Origin: Kribbella capetownensis
GTDB lineage: Bacteria; Actinomycetota; Actinomycetes; Propionibacteriales; Kribbellaceae
Assembly: GCF_004331485.1 (NCBI RefSeq)
Contig: NZ_SJKD01000005.1
Coordinates: forward strand, 310,001 to 374,000
Length of the DNA stretch: 64,000 nt
Direction of reading: 5' to 3'
The notes below the pieces were generated by a model. It was not told the origin of the DNA. It saw only the letters and a list, made by a program, of their open reading frames with translations, and made no database searches. Position numbers and translations under genes: made by a program. Numbering within the stretch: the first letter of the stretch is position 1; each line of letters opens with the position of its first letter. Of this stretch, positions 33,149 to 41,413 are shown in pieces.

Positions 33149-34077
33149 GGCAGAGCCTCCAGCGCCTCGAGCTGGGCGGGGGAGAAGCGGATCGAGCCGG
33201 CCGCCAGGTTCTCCTCCAGGTGGTGCGCGTTCCCCGTGCCGGGGATCGCCAGGACGTTGTCGCCACGACTCAAGGTCCAGGCGAGCCGGATCTGCGCCGG
33301 CGTCGCACCGTGTTCCGCGGCGATCTCCCGAATCAGGTCGGTCTGCTTCAGACCGCCGGTCTCACGGGAATCCGCAGTCAACGTGAAGAACGGGACGAAC
33401 GCGATCCCTTGGCCGTCACAGGCCTCCAGCATCGCGTCATTGGTCCGGCCGAAGTCGACGCTGTACCGGTTCTGTACGGCGACCACCGGCGCGATTTCCT
33501 GAGCCTGCGCGAGGTGCTCCAGCCGCACGTTCGACAGACCCAGATGGCGGATGACTCCCTTGGCCCTCAACTCGGCCAGCACACCGAAGTGCTCGGCGAT
33601 CGAGTCGAGACCGGCCTGCCGCAGGTAGACGACATCGAGCGAGTCCCGGCCGAGGGTGCGCAGATTGCTCTCGACCAATGCCCGCAATTCATCCGGCCGC
33701 GCCAGTCCGGTGGCGGTCGGACCGACCTTCGTTGCGATCACGAGGTTGTCGTCGTACGGCGCGAACGCGCGGAAGATCGCGTCGTTCGCCCAGTTCAGCG
33801 GCTCGAAGGAGCGACTGTTTCCCTCCTCCCCGTAGGTCGGGTAGAAGTCGGCGGTGTCGAAGTGGTTGACGCCCAACTCGACCGCGCGGCGCAGCAGCGC
33901 GATCGCCTTCTGTTGCACGTCCGACCCGCCGCCGTCGCTCCCGGCGAGGCGCTTCGTGCCGAATCCGATGCGCTGGACGACACGGTCGCCGAGCCGCCAG
34001 AATTCCGTGGACTTGATTTCCGGAATTTGTGATGATAGGTTTGTTGGTAGAGTGTATTTCTGCTGCGCGTTCTGCAT
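33139..34077 (-). CDS. Aldo/keto reductase
   Basis: A 312-residue AKR-fold oxidoreductase: VVQRIGFGTKRLAG, catalytic Asp and Tyr in HFDTADFYPTYGEEG, Lys in VIATKVGP and VLAIPGTGNAHHLEEN near the end. The usual catalytic His position reads YLRQAGLD, so His is absent there; some AKR subfamilies share this. The N-terminal 30 codons are noticeably AT-richer than the rest. The ATG at 34077 is chosen; one at 34104 is possible. Confidence 0.83.
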   Translation of the reverse strand: MQNAQQKYTLPTNLSSQIPEIKSTEFWRLGDRVVQRIGFGTKRLAGSDGGGSDVQQKAIALLRRAVELGVNHFDTADFYPTYGEEGNSRSFEPLNWANDAIFRAFAPYDDNLVIATKVGPTATGLARPDELRALVESNLRTLGRDSLDVVYLRQAGLDSIAEHFGVLAELRAKGVIRHLGLSNVRLEHLAQAQEIAPVVAVQNRYSVDFGRTNDAMLEACDGQGIAFVPFFTLTADSRETGGLKQTDLIREIAAEHGATPAQIRLAWTLSRGDNVLAIPGTGNAHHLEENLAAGSIRFSPAQLEALEALPQS

Positions 34078-34150
34078 TTCGTCAGGATAAGACTTCCAGC
34101 GCAATTCGTCCAGGCTTTTCGATGAATTTCTGTGCGCTAGGCTTCGGCGG

Positions 34151-34987
34151 GTGATTCCGCAACTCAGCGAGCACCAGCGTGAGCTCCTCCAGGAGTGGAT
34201 GCCGGCCGCCGAGGTCGTGACCGATCACAGCTGGGGTCTGGTCGGGACCGCCGTACTCGAGCTCCAGCTCGACGGTGAGCGGTTCATCGCCAAGGCCGGC
34301 GACACGAAGGACAGGCACATCTCCCGGGAGATCCGCGCCCATCGCGAATGGCTGGCGCCGTGGACTACGCGGGGGAGAGCACCGCGACTCGTCCACGCCG
34401 ACGAGGAGGCCAAGCTTCTCGTCACGCGGTTCCTGCCGGGGGTGTTGGTGCAAGGCACTGAGCAGGAGTGGGATCCGGACATCTACCGCCAGGCCGGTGA
34501 ACTGCTCGCGGCGTTCCACGCCCAGGTCGCCGTACCGGACGAGACCCACGAGGCGCGGGAGAACCGGCGATCCCTCGCCTACCTGGACAAGAAACACACC
34601 ATCGCGCCCGAGGTGACTGCGCGCTTGCGTTCGGAGATTGAATCCTGGCCGACCGCTGCCGCCGTTCTGGTTCCGACCCATGGCGACTGGCAGCCGCGCA
34701 ATTGGCTGATCGACGAGGGCACTGTCGGCATCATCGATTTCGGCCGGACCGATCTGAGGCCGGCGATCACAGACTTCGCCCGGTTGGCTGTCCAGCAATT
34801 CGCCACCAACCCGGCACTGGAGCCCGCCTTCTTCGACGGCTACGGCTCGGATCCCCGCGGCCCCGCCGCCTGGCACCGGATCCAGCTCCGCGAAGCCATC
34901 AACACCACGGTCTGGGCTCACCAGGTAGGAGACAAGCCTTTCGAAGCGCAAGGCCACCGCATGCTCGCCGCCGCCCTACGCGAGTAA
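34151..34987 (+). CDS. Phosphotransferase (APH family)
   Basis: A 278-residue kinase-fold protein of the aminoglycoside/choline phosphotransferase family. It has the Brenner motif VPTHGDWQPRNWLI (catalytic Asp intact) and the metal-binding Asp in GIIDFGRTDLRP. The N-terminal ATP lysine is probably in RFIAKAGD. Substrates range from sugars to antibiotics; the true one is unknown. It starts with GTG 34151 and overlaps the Nudix gene end by 12 bp. Confidence 0.85.
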   Translation: MIPQLSEHQRELLQEWMPAAEVVTDHSWGLVGTAVLELQLDGERFIAKAGDTKDRHISREIRAHREWLAPWTTRGRAPRLVHADEEAKLLVTRFLPGVLVQGTEQEWDPDIYRQAGELLAAFHAQVAVPDETHEARENRRSLAYLDKKHTIAPEVTARLRSEIESWPTAAAVLVPTHGDWQPRNWLIDEGTVGIIDFGRTDLRPAITDFARLAVQQFATNPALEPAFFDGYGSDPRGPAAWHRIQLREAINTTVWAHQVGDKPFEAQGHRMLAAALRE

Positions 34988-35434
34988 CTCGGTCAGCCGA
35001 ACCTGTACGTCGGCGGGATGCATTCCCAATTCTCCGAGTTGCTCCGGGGACGTCCAGCGCAATTCGAAACTGTTGCGTTCAGAATGCTCCGCCGCCTCGT
35101 CCCCGGACAATTCAGCAACGCCCTTCACATTCTCCATGAGGAAGTAATAGGCCGGACGTCCGTTGTGCGTCCCGGTCCACAGCAGCCGTTCGATCGTCGC
35201 CGTCAGCGTCGTCTCTTCCCACAACTCCCGCAGTGCGGCCTCGTCCGGTGTTTCACCGGCCTCCACATGCCCACCGGGCAGCACGGCGTACTCATGGCCC
35301 TCGCATCTCGGACCGGACGCGCTGAATGCCTCGCACATCACGCACTCGTCAGCCCGCTCGTGGCGCAGGTACCGCTTGATCACCAGCACCTTGCCCGCAT
35401 CCATCACCACTGCTGCCGCTCTGGGAATCGCCAT
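34976..35434 (-). CDS. Nudix hydrolase
   Basis: A 152-residue Nudix protein. The Nudix box is GGHVEAGETPDEAALRELWE plus ETTL, with the catalytic glutamates present and Thr at the usual late Gly position. A CxxC-like segment (DECVMCEAF, PRCEGHEYA) precedes it and may bind metal. It hydrolyses a nucleoside diphosphate derivative. The base composition is somewhat AT-richer at its 3' end. Confidence 0.85.
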   Translation of the reverse strand: MAIPRAAAVVMDAGKVLVIKRYLRHERADECVMCEAFSASGPRCEGHEYAVLPGGHVEAGETPDEAALRELWEETTLTATIERLLWTGTHNGRPAYYFLMENVKGVAELSGDEAAEHSERNSFELRWTSPEQLGELGMHPADVQVRLTELLA

Positions 35435-35475
35435 GCCGAGGACCTTCGCAGCAGCCTCGGACAGTTTCGCGCGGA

Positions 35476-36198
35476 CTACGCCGCGGGCAGCACGCAGAAC
35501 TCGTTGCCGTCGGGGTCGGCCATCACGACCCACTCGACCTCACCCTGGCCTATGTCGATGCGCTTGGCCCCGAGGGAGACGAGGCGGTCGACCTCGGCTT
35601 GCAGGTCACCTCCGTCCGCGGGAGCGAGGTCGAAATGCAGCCGGTTCTTGCCCAGCTTCGGATCCACCGGGGGACCGCCCCAGGCGACCTTCGGGCCGCC
35701 GTACGGTGAGCGAATCGCGGTCTCCTCGTCCTGGTCCCAGACCAACGGCCAGCCGAGCGCCTCGCTCCAGAAGTACCCGACCGCCTGCGAACCATCGCTG
35801 GACAACGCCCCGATGAAGCCACAATCGGCCAGGAAGTTGTTGCCCGGCTCAATCACACAGAACTCGTTGCCCTCCGGATCGGCGAGCACCACGTGCTCCT
35901 CTTCCGGCAACTGACCGACGTCGATATGCCGGCCACCGAGCGAGAGCGCCCGCGCCACCGTCTCCTGCTGCTCGTCCAGTGACTGGCTGGTCAGATCGAA
36001 GTGAACCTGGTTCGGCCCGCGCTTGTCCTCCCGACTGGGAACGAACCGCAGCCGGAACCCGGTGTCATCACTCGGCAGCAGCGCAACCACGCCCCGCGCT
36101 TCGTCCGCCGGCTTCCACCCCAGTACGCCGCCCCAGAACCGAGCCAGCCCGACCGGATCATGCGCATCGAACGACAGTGCAACAAGCTGAGTGGTCAC
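35476..36198 (-). CDS. Two-domain VOC-family protein
   Basis: A 240-residue protein of two tandem glyoxalase-fold units. Each ends with the same block: LADPEGNEFCVIEPG (about residue 105-120) and MADPDGNEFCVLPAA at the very end. The first unit starts VALSFDAHDPVGLARFWGGV. Such tandem VOC proteins act as antibiotic-binding or isomerase-type enzymes; which one applies is not visible. A GTG start is used. Confidence 0.85.
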   Translation of the reverse strand: MTTQLVALSFDAHDPVGLARFWGGVLGWKPADEARGVVALLPSDDTGFRLRFVPSREDKRGPNQVHFDLTSQSLDEQQETVARALSLGGRHIDVGQLPEEEHVVLADPEGNEFCVIEPGNNFLADCGFIGALSSDGSQAVGYFWSEALGWPLVWDQDEETAIRSPYGGPKVAWGGPPVDPKLGKNRLHFDLAPADGGDLQAEVDRLVSLGAKRIDIGQGEVEWVVMADPDGNEFCVLPAA

Positions 36199-36303
36199 TG
36201 CTCGAATCTCCGATCTGCAGCCGCCTCGAGTGCAGCCAAGCTAAGCCGCCCTCCGATCGCACGCAACGCGATTAACCCGCCATCGCCGATAGACTCCGGT
36301 CGC

Positions 36304-37050
36304 ATGGGGGAGAGCAGCTCGACGATCCTGGTGGTCACTGCCATGCCGTTGTCGGCCGCGGCCCGTGCCGACCTCAGCGCGATGCTCGGTGAGCAGTACG
36401 CCGTTGTCGACATCAAGGAAGCGCCCTCGACCGCGAACATCTTGCTGACTCCCGTGGTGAGCGGCCAACTCCTCGGCAGTCTTCGCGCCCTGTTCCCCAC
36501 GGCCCGCATCCTGTACACCGAACTGCACGACGACGGACGTGGCATCAGCTTCTCCGGACCCCTGTCACGCATCGCGGCCCAGGGACCGGACGGGTACTTC
36601 GTCGCCCACGCGCTCGACTCACTCGCGCCGATCGTCCGGTCCGAAGCGAAGCTCCAGTTGGCCGGGAGCGCACGGCGTACGCCGCCGAGGATCGCGGGCT
36701 CGCCTCAGCCGCCGACGGTGCATCCGTCAACGGAGGCGAGTTCACTCGAGCCCGGGCCGGACGAGGCCGCCGTCCTCTGGATCGACCGAGCCGGTTGCGC
36801 TGTGGTTCCTCCTGGGAGTTGGCTCGACCTGGATCCGATCGATGAGCTCGTGACGCGGGTCGTCGGAGCCTCGGACCCGCGCGGCGACGTCCTCTGGGCC
36901 GTGGTCGTCGCGGAGTGTGCGGTCCGCTTGATGAACCACCACCAGGAGAACGTACTGGTCGATGTGGGCGAGCTGACTGCACCGATTCTGGCCGAACTCC
37001 AGATCCGCGTCTCGAGCGAACTCATCAATCAGCTCACCTGGCCGTCGTAG
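36304..37050 (+). CDS. Hypothetical protein
   Basis: A 248-residue protein that I do not recognise. It has no signal peptide or membrane helix. The N-terminal 120 residues look like an alpha/beta fold (TILVVTAMPLSAAARADLSA, ILYTELHDDGRG). A Pro/Ser-rich linker near residues 125-145 leads to a second alpha/beta region (AAVLWIDRAGCAVVPPGSW). ATG 36304 lies at a normal distance from the divergent VOC gene. The DinB gene follows 13 bp after its stop. Confidence 0.6.
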   Translation: MGESSSTILVVTAMPLSAAARADLSAMLGEQYAVVDIKEAPSTANILLTPVVSGQLLGSLRALFPTARILYTELHDDGRGISFSGPLSRIAAQGPDGYFVAHALDSLAPIVRSEAKLQLAGSARRTPPRIAGSPQPPTVHPSTEASSLEPGPDEAAVLWIDRAGCAVVPPGSWLDLDPIDELVTRVVGASDPRGDVLWAVVVAECAVRLMNHHQENVLVDVGELTAPILAELQIRVSSELINQLTWPS

Positions 37051-37063
37051 CTACGCTGACCCC

Positions 37064-37624
37064 GTGATCGATGACTTTGCCAAGGGGTATCTCCACGACG
37101 AGCTGCGGTGGGTGCGGGAGTCCCTGCTGTTCAAGCTGGACGGATTACCGGAGTACGACGTACGCCGTCCACTGACGAAGACCGGGACCAATCTGCTCGG
37201 CCTGATCAAGCATCTGACCATGTCGGAGGCGCGGTACTTCGGCGGAGTCTTCAACCGGCCGTATCCCGAGCGGTTGCCCCAGTTCGACGACCCTGGCTAC
37301 GCGAACCACCACCACATGTGGGTCACGGAGCAGGAATCCCGCTCCGACATCGTCGACGGATACCAGCGCGCCTGCGCCCACTCCGACGCGACGATCGAGG
37401 CGTTGCCGATCGACGCACCGGGGTTCGTCCCGTGGTGGCCGCGGCCGAACGTGAAGCTGTTCAACGTGATGGTCCACATCGTCGGAGAGACCAACCGGCA
37501 CGCCGGGCACGCCGACATCCTGCGCGAGCAGCTGGTCGGATCCGGCCCGGTCACCACACCCGACGACACCGACTGGGAGGCGCACCGCTCAAGGGTCGAG
37601 GAAGCAGCCCGGAAGGCAACCTGA
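37064..37624 (+). CDS. DinB-family (DUF664) protein
   Basis: A 186-residue DinB-fold protein: YLHDELRWVRESLLFKLDGL, NLLGLIKHLTMSEARYFGG and MVHIVGETNRHAGHADILRE near the end. The three histidines for metal binding (KHLT, NRHAGHAD) are present. It resembles the DinB gene at 28893-29429 and mycothiol-dependent transferase relatives. GTG start. It converges on the sigma factor gene with 3 bp between. Confidence 0.84.
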   Translation: MIDDFAKGYLHDELRWVRESLLFKLDGLPEYDVRRPLTKTGTNLLGLIKHLTMSEARYFGGVFNRPYPERLPQFDDPGYANHHHMWVTEQESRSDIVDGYQRACAHSDATIEALPIDAPGFVPWWPRPNVKLFNVMVHIVGETNRHAGHADILREQLVGSGPVTTPDDTDWEAHRSRVEEAARKAT

Positions 37625-37627
37625 CAA

Positions 37628-38854
37628 CTACCCCAGCTGGTCGCGGCGGCGGGTCAGGTGGGCGGTCTCGGCGGTGTTGCCTGCCAGCTCGATGGCTTTG
37701 TCGTACGCCGCGCGCGCCTCTTCACTGCGGCACAGCCGGCGCAGCAGGTCGGCGCGGGTCGCGTGGTACGCGTGGTAGCCGGCCAACTTGTCGTCGAGAC
37801 GGTCGACAGCCGCCAGCGACACCTCCGGGCCGTCGAGCTCGGCGACCGCGATGGCCCGGTTCAGGGCAACGATCGGGGAGGGATCGATGCGGATGAGTTG
37901 GTCGTACAAGGCGACGATCTGCGACCAGTCCGTGTCGCGGATGTCGCGGACAGAGGTGTGTACGGCGTTGATCGCGGCGAGGATCTGGTAGCGACCCGGA
38001 GCCACCCCAGCGGCCAGGCGCTCGCGCACCAGTTGATGGCCTTCGGCGATCAGTGCGGCGTCCCAGGCTCCACGGTCCTGCTCGTCGAGAGAGACCAGCT
38101 CACCACTGACCGACACCCGCGCGGGACGGCGGGCCTCGGTGAGGAGCATCAGCGCGAGCAGCCCGGCCACCTCACCGTCGTCCGGCATCAGCGCACGGAT
38201 CAGACGCGTGAGCCGGATCGCCTCGGCGGTCAGCTCATGCCGTACGGGATCGGTGTCGGGGCCAGTTGCGAGGTAGCCCTCGTTGAAGACGAGGAAGAGC
38301 ACGGACAGTACGCCGGAGACGCGGGTCGGGAGATCCTCCGCGGACGGTACCCGGTAAGGGATCCGAGCCGCCTTGATCTTGGCCTTCGCCCGGGTGATCC
38401 GCTGACCCATGGCGGATTCCTGCACCAGGAAGGCACGGGCGATCTCGGGCATGGTCAGACCGCCGACCATCCGCAGCGTCAGCGCCACCCGGGTCTCCAG
38501 CGAGAGCGCAGGGTGACAGCAGGTGAAGATCAGCCGGAGCCGGTCGTCGTCGATCGCGCCGAGGGGCTCAGGCGGCTCGTCGTCGTACATGATCTGAGCC
38601 TCCTTGTGCTTGTCGTCGCGCTTGCTCTCGCGCCGGATCCGGTCGATGGCCTTGCGGTTGGCGGTGGTGGTCAGCCAGGCGCCGGGGTTCGGGGGTACGC
38701 CGTCGGCCGGCCACCGCTCGACGGCGATCGCAAACGCCTCGGCGGCCGCCTCTTCGGCGATGTCCAGGTCGCCGAAGCGCCTGGTCAGGGCGGCGACCAC
38801 GCGCGCCCACTCCTCGTGGTGGACCCGGATGATGGCTTGCTGGGCGTCGCCCAC
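37628..38854 (-). CDS. ECF sigma factor, ECF42 type, with C-terminal helical extension
   Basis: A 408-residue sigma factor. Sigma-2 includes RRFGDLDIAEEAAAEAFAIA and sigma-4 includes TLRMVGGLTMPEIARAFLVQ. The intervening IFTCCHPALS motif and a 200-residue TPR-like extension (NEGYLAT, LNRAIAVAELDGPEVSLAAV) are marks of the ECF42 group, which uses the extension instead of an anti-sigma factor. ECF42 genes usually sit beside DGPF/YCII genes, but here the upstream partner is a SCO6745-family gene with a matching promoter. The GTG at 38854 has an AGGAGA site 8 nt before it. Confidence 0.88.
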   Translation of the reverse strand: MGDAQQAIIRVHHEEWARVVAALTRRFGDLDIAEEAAAEAFAIAVERWPADGVPPNPGAWLTTTANRKAIDRIRRESKRDDKHKEAQIMYDDEPPEPLGAIDDDRLRLIFTCCHPALSLETRVALTLRMVGGLTMPEIARAFLVQESAMGQRITRAKAKIKAARIPYRVPSAEDLPTRVSGVLSVLFLVFNEGYLATGPDTDPVRHELTAEAIRLTRLIRALMPDDGEVAGLLALMLLTEARRPARVSVSGELVSLDEQDRGAWDAALIAEGHQLVRERLAAGVAPGRYQILAAINAVHTSVRDIRDTDWSQIVALYDQLIRIDPSPIVALNRAIAVAELDGPEVSLAAVDRLDDKLAGYHAYHATRADLLRRLCRSEEARAAYDKAIELAGNTAETAHLTRRRDQLG

Positions 38855-38904
38855 GCTAGGAATCTCCTGTGGTTCGGGTGGCGTCCCTCGTGGGCGCCGG
38901 CTGC

Positions 38905-38930
38905 AACGACAACTCTGCCCTGATCCGACA
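38905..38930 (-). promoter_or_regulatory. Candidate ECF promoter of the sigma factor gene
   Basis: Reading the minus strand, TGTCGG is followed by 16 bases and CGTT, ending about 50 nt before the sigma factor start. The block TGTCGGATCAGGGCAGAG is almost identical to that before the SCO6745-family gene. It has the ECF form (TGTCGx, then CGT) and suggests autoregulation. Confidence 0.5.
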
Positions 38931-38969
38931 CCGCCGGACGGCATTTCTTCAAGGACATTCTGGGCTCAC

Positions 38970-39794
38970 TCACCGGGAACCGGCCGCATCGAGCGTTGCG
39001 GAGATGGGCTCGAGGTCCGTGATGAGTTGGTCGAGCTCGCTCGGCTCCAGGCCGACGTACGCCGGTGTGGCGAGGTCGTCGGTGAGTGACTCGATCTGTT
39101 CCTTGGTCTTCCGGCCGATGTCGCTGAGCCAGCCGGAGTCGTCGACGAGGCCGCGGGCGCGCATCCCGTCGACCACCGCGGCCAACTGGGCCGCGGGCAG
39201 GTGATGGACCCGGCCGAACTTCTCCGCAGGCATGTCCTCGGAGAGGGCGTGGAGCACATGGGCCTCCGTCCCACCGATACCCGCGGCGACCAGAGCGGCG
39301 ATGTGGCCGTCTCCGCGGTGCTCGCGGAGCAGGGTGGCTGCGTGCCAGAGTCGGGCCACGGGCTCCTCGGGTACGGGGAGCGCTCGGAGTCCGGCGTACA
39401 GGATCCGTCCCTCCGTCGGGGCGCTAGACGCAGCCTTGGTGGCGAAGTCAGCGGCACGCGCGAGGCCGGGGGAGTCGGCTAGGTCACCGAGAATCCGCCT
39501 CAGCGCGGCGACGCTGCCCTGCTCACGCGCGGCGAGGGCGGCCTCGGGAGTGGCGATGTCCCAGACGCGGGGGATGTGGCGCGCGACCTCGCCGGCGGCG
39601 AAGTTGTAGAAGATCGCATGGACCACCTCGGCCGAGACCCGTCCCAGAGGTGCGGCCCGTCCGGCGAAGTAGCCGTCCCAGTAGTTGCGGTGGCCCAGTG
39701 CCATCAGGGCCTCGGTCGGCTCCTCGGACATGTAGGTGACCAGGTGGATCGGCTCCACGAGCCGGTGCAGGCGGCGGGCGGTGGACTCCATCAT
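38970..39794 (-). CDS. SCO6745-family (SalK-like) protein
   Basis: A 274-residue protein of the actinobacterial SCO6745 family, related to SalK and containing winged-helix-like regions. It has the start of this family (ESTARRLHRLVEPIHLVTYM, then ALGHRNYWDGYFAGRAAPLG). The C-terminal half looks like a helix-turn-helix (LPAAQLAAVVDGMRARGLVD). The function is unknown. ATG 39794 follows GAGGAGCA. It lies just upstream of the ECF42 sigma gene on the same strand, and each has its own copy of a similar promoter, so the two appear co-regulated. Confidence 0.75.
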   Translation of the reverse strand: MMESTARRLHRLVEPIHLVTYMSEEPTEALMALGHRNYWDGYFAGRAAPLGRVSAEVVHAIFYNFAAGEVARHIPRVWDIATPEAALAAREQGSVAALRRILGDLADSPGLARAADFATKAASSAPTEGRILYAGLRALPVPEEPVARLWHAATLLREHRGDGHIAALVAAGIGGTEAHVLHALSEDMPAEKFGRVHHLPAAQLAAVVDGMRARGLVDDSGWLSDIGRKTKEQIESLTDDLATPAYVGLEPSELDQLITDLEPISATLDAAGSR

Positions 39795-39827
39795 TGCTCC
39801 TCGGTCTGGACGGTTGCTCACCTCGGC

Positions 39828-39854
39828 TACGAACACCTGTGCCCCGATCCGACA
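39828..39854 (-). promoter_or_regulatory. Candidate ECF promoter of the SCO6745-family gene
   Basis: On the minus strand TGTCGG is followed by 17 bases and CGTA, ending 34 nt before the ATG. Its TGTCGGATCGGGGCACAG matches the sigma gene's promoter at 16 of 18 positions. The match points to recognition by the adjacent sigma factor. Confidence 0.5.
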
Positions 39855-39864
39855 TTTGTTCTTT

Positions 39865-39881
39865 CTCGTACGACGTACGAG
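39865..39881. promoter_or_regulatory. Perfect 17-bp palindrome upstream of the ECF promoter
   Basis: CTCGTACG and CGTACGAG are perfect 8-bp arms around a single A. The site starts 10 bp beyond the -35 element of the SCO6745-family promoter, a normal place for an activator or repressor site. Confidence 0.45.
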
Positions 39882-39961
39882 TCAGCGGAGCGCGGTGTCG
39901 GCGCAGTCGACGGTGCGGGCTGTACTCGTGGTGCGGCTCGATCGCCGCCGACCGCCAGAAT

Positions 39962-39978
39962 CCGTCCGTTGCGGACGG
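39962..39978. terminator. Short GC-rich hairpin
   Basis: CCGTCCG and CGGACGG pair perfectly around TTG, between divergent genes. It has no T-run and no gene ends here, so it could be regulatory rather than a terminator. Confidence 0.25.
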
Positions 39979-40062
39979 CAACCGCCTGAGCTGGCGGCTG
40001 GGCGTCACCCAGCGTGAGTACACGGCACGCCCGATAATCCCACCGAGAGGCGGCTAGCGACT

Positions 40063-40848
40063 ATGGTCTGTCTCGTGGCGATGTCGGACGACTCACAGGC
40101 GGCAACGAGTTCTCCCACCGGCACTCCTGGAGATCCGAGCCAGGCGTGGGTGGAACTCGCCCCGGACTACGAGCGCGCCCGAGCCAGGGAGGACTCGCTG
40201 GATCGGCTTGTCGAGTGGCCTGCGCAGCGAGAGCTTCTGGGTGATGTCACCGGGCGGTCGGTGCTCGACGTCGGTTGTGGCAACGGTGGCAAGCTCGCCG
40301 AGTTGGTCGGAGACGGCGCGACCGCCTCCGTGGGTATTGATGTCAGTGGCAACTTCCTCAGCGCCCCGCCGGCGAGCCTGGAGTTCATCCGGGGCGATCT
40401 CTCCGAGCTGGATACTGTGCCTGGGCTCGCCGGTCGCAGGTTCGACCGGATCTTGTACCTGCAGTCTTTCGGCTACGCGAAAGATCCGGTCCGCACCCTG
40501 CAGGCAGCGCGCGCGATGCTGGCCGACGACGGATTCATCCTGTTGACCAGGACGCAACCGATCCGATACGCCGTCGAACAGGCCGAACAGAATGGGACGT
40601 CCTTGGGCGAGGAGTATTTCTCCACCGCCCCGTTCTCCTATCTCAGCGGCTGGAACGACCAGATCACCCTCACCAAACGTGCCTACACCATCTCTGAGCT
40701 GCTCAACGTGTTCAGTGCGGCAGGGCTGTGGATCGAGACCGCGATCGAGCCCCAACTGTCCGAGGACGCCCGACGTCGCTACCCACACAAACACGCGTGG
40801 ATGAACAAGTACCTCGGCATCCTGATCTTCAGGCTCCGGCCCCGGTGA
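40063..40848 (+). CDS. Class I SAM-dependent methyltransferase
   Basis: A 261-residue methyltransferase. The SAM-binding motif I is SVLDVGCGNGGKLAELVGDG, and the acidic SVGIDVSGNFL and GDLSELDTVPG follow. LQAARAMLADDGFILLTRTQP is the post-III region. The acceptor is unknown. An ATG at 40081 is an alternative start. The acetyltransferase gene follows within 20 bp. Confidence 0.85.
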   Translation: MVCLVAMSDDSQAATSSPTGTPGDPSQAWVELAPDYERARAREDSLDRLVEWPAQRELLGDVTGRSVLDVGCGNGGKLAELVGDGATASVGIDVSGNFLSAPPASLEFIRGDLSELDTVPGLAGRRFDRILYLQSFGYAKDPVRTLQAARAMLADDGFILLTRTQPIRYAVEQAEQNGTSLGEEYFSTAPFSYLSGWNDQITLTKRAYTISELLNVFSAAGLWIETAIEPQLSEDARRRYPHKHAWMNKYLGILIFRLRPR

Positions 40849-40867
40849 AGTCGTAGCCTCGTACCTC

Positions 40868-41374
40868 ATGACAGAGCCGATCCTCATTCGAGACGCGGTG
40901 GCCGGCGACGGCGATGTGCTTGCGGAGCTGCATGCCCGGTCCAGGGCTGTGTACTACCGTGCCGGCGGCCATGAGGTGGCAGCGCTTCCTGACGAGCAGT
41001 ACCGGCAGACGTGGCGCAAGATGGTCGACGATTCTCGAATCGCCGTTCTGGTGGCTGCCTTGGGCGATGACATCGTCGGTGTGATCACGCTGGATGCCAG
41101 TGGAGTGTTTCCGACCAATGCGCCTGACGAGACGCGCGTCCGGCTCGTCGGGATCTTCGTGGAGCCATGCCGGTTCTCGAGCGGCGTTGGCAGCGCCCTG
41201 ATGGCACGCTTCGTCTCCATCGCCGGCCAGGCTGACGCTGTGGGCGAGGTGGACGTCTGGGAGCGGAACTCTCGTGCCATCCGGTTCTACGAGCGACACG
41301 GCTGGACCCGGGACGGAACCTCCCGTCCCGGGCCAGCCGGAGCGGACTACGTCGGGTTCGTGCACGTGCCGTGA
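40868..41374 (+). CDS. GNAT N-acetyltransferase
   Basis: A 168-residue acetyltransferase with a clear GNAT core: LVGIFVEPCRFSSGVGSALM (acetyl-CoA loop) and VDVWERNSRAIRFYERHGW. WTRDGTSRPGPAG follows as the usual C-terminal strand. It is probably co-transcribed with the methyltransferase gene upstream. The substrate is unknown. Confidence 0.86.
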   Translation: MTEPILIRDAVAGDGDVLAELHARSRAVYYRAGGHEVAALPDEQYRQTWRKMVDDSRIAVLVAALGDDIVGVITLDASGVFPTNAPDETRVRLVGIFVEPCRFSSGVGSALMARFVSIAGQADAVGEVDVWERNSRAIRFYERHGWTRDGTSRPGPAGADYVGFVHVP

Positions 41375-41413
41375 CCAGCACGATCAACTGCCGAACGCCT
41401 GTGTCCGGGCGCC

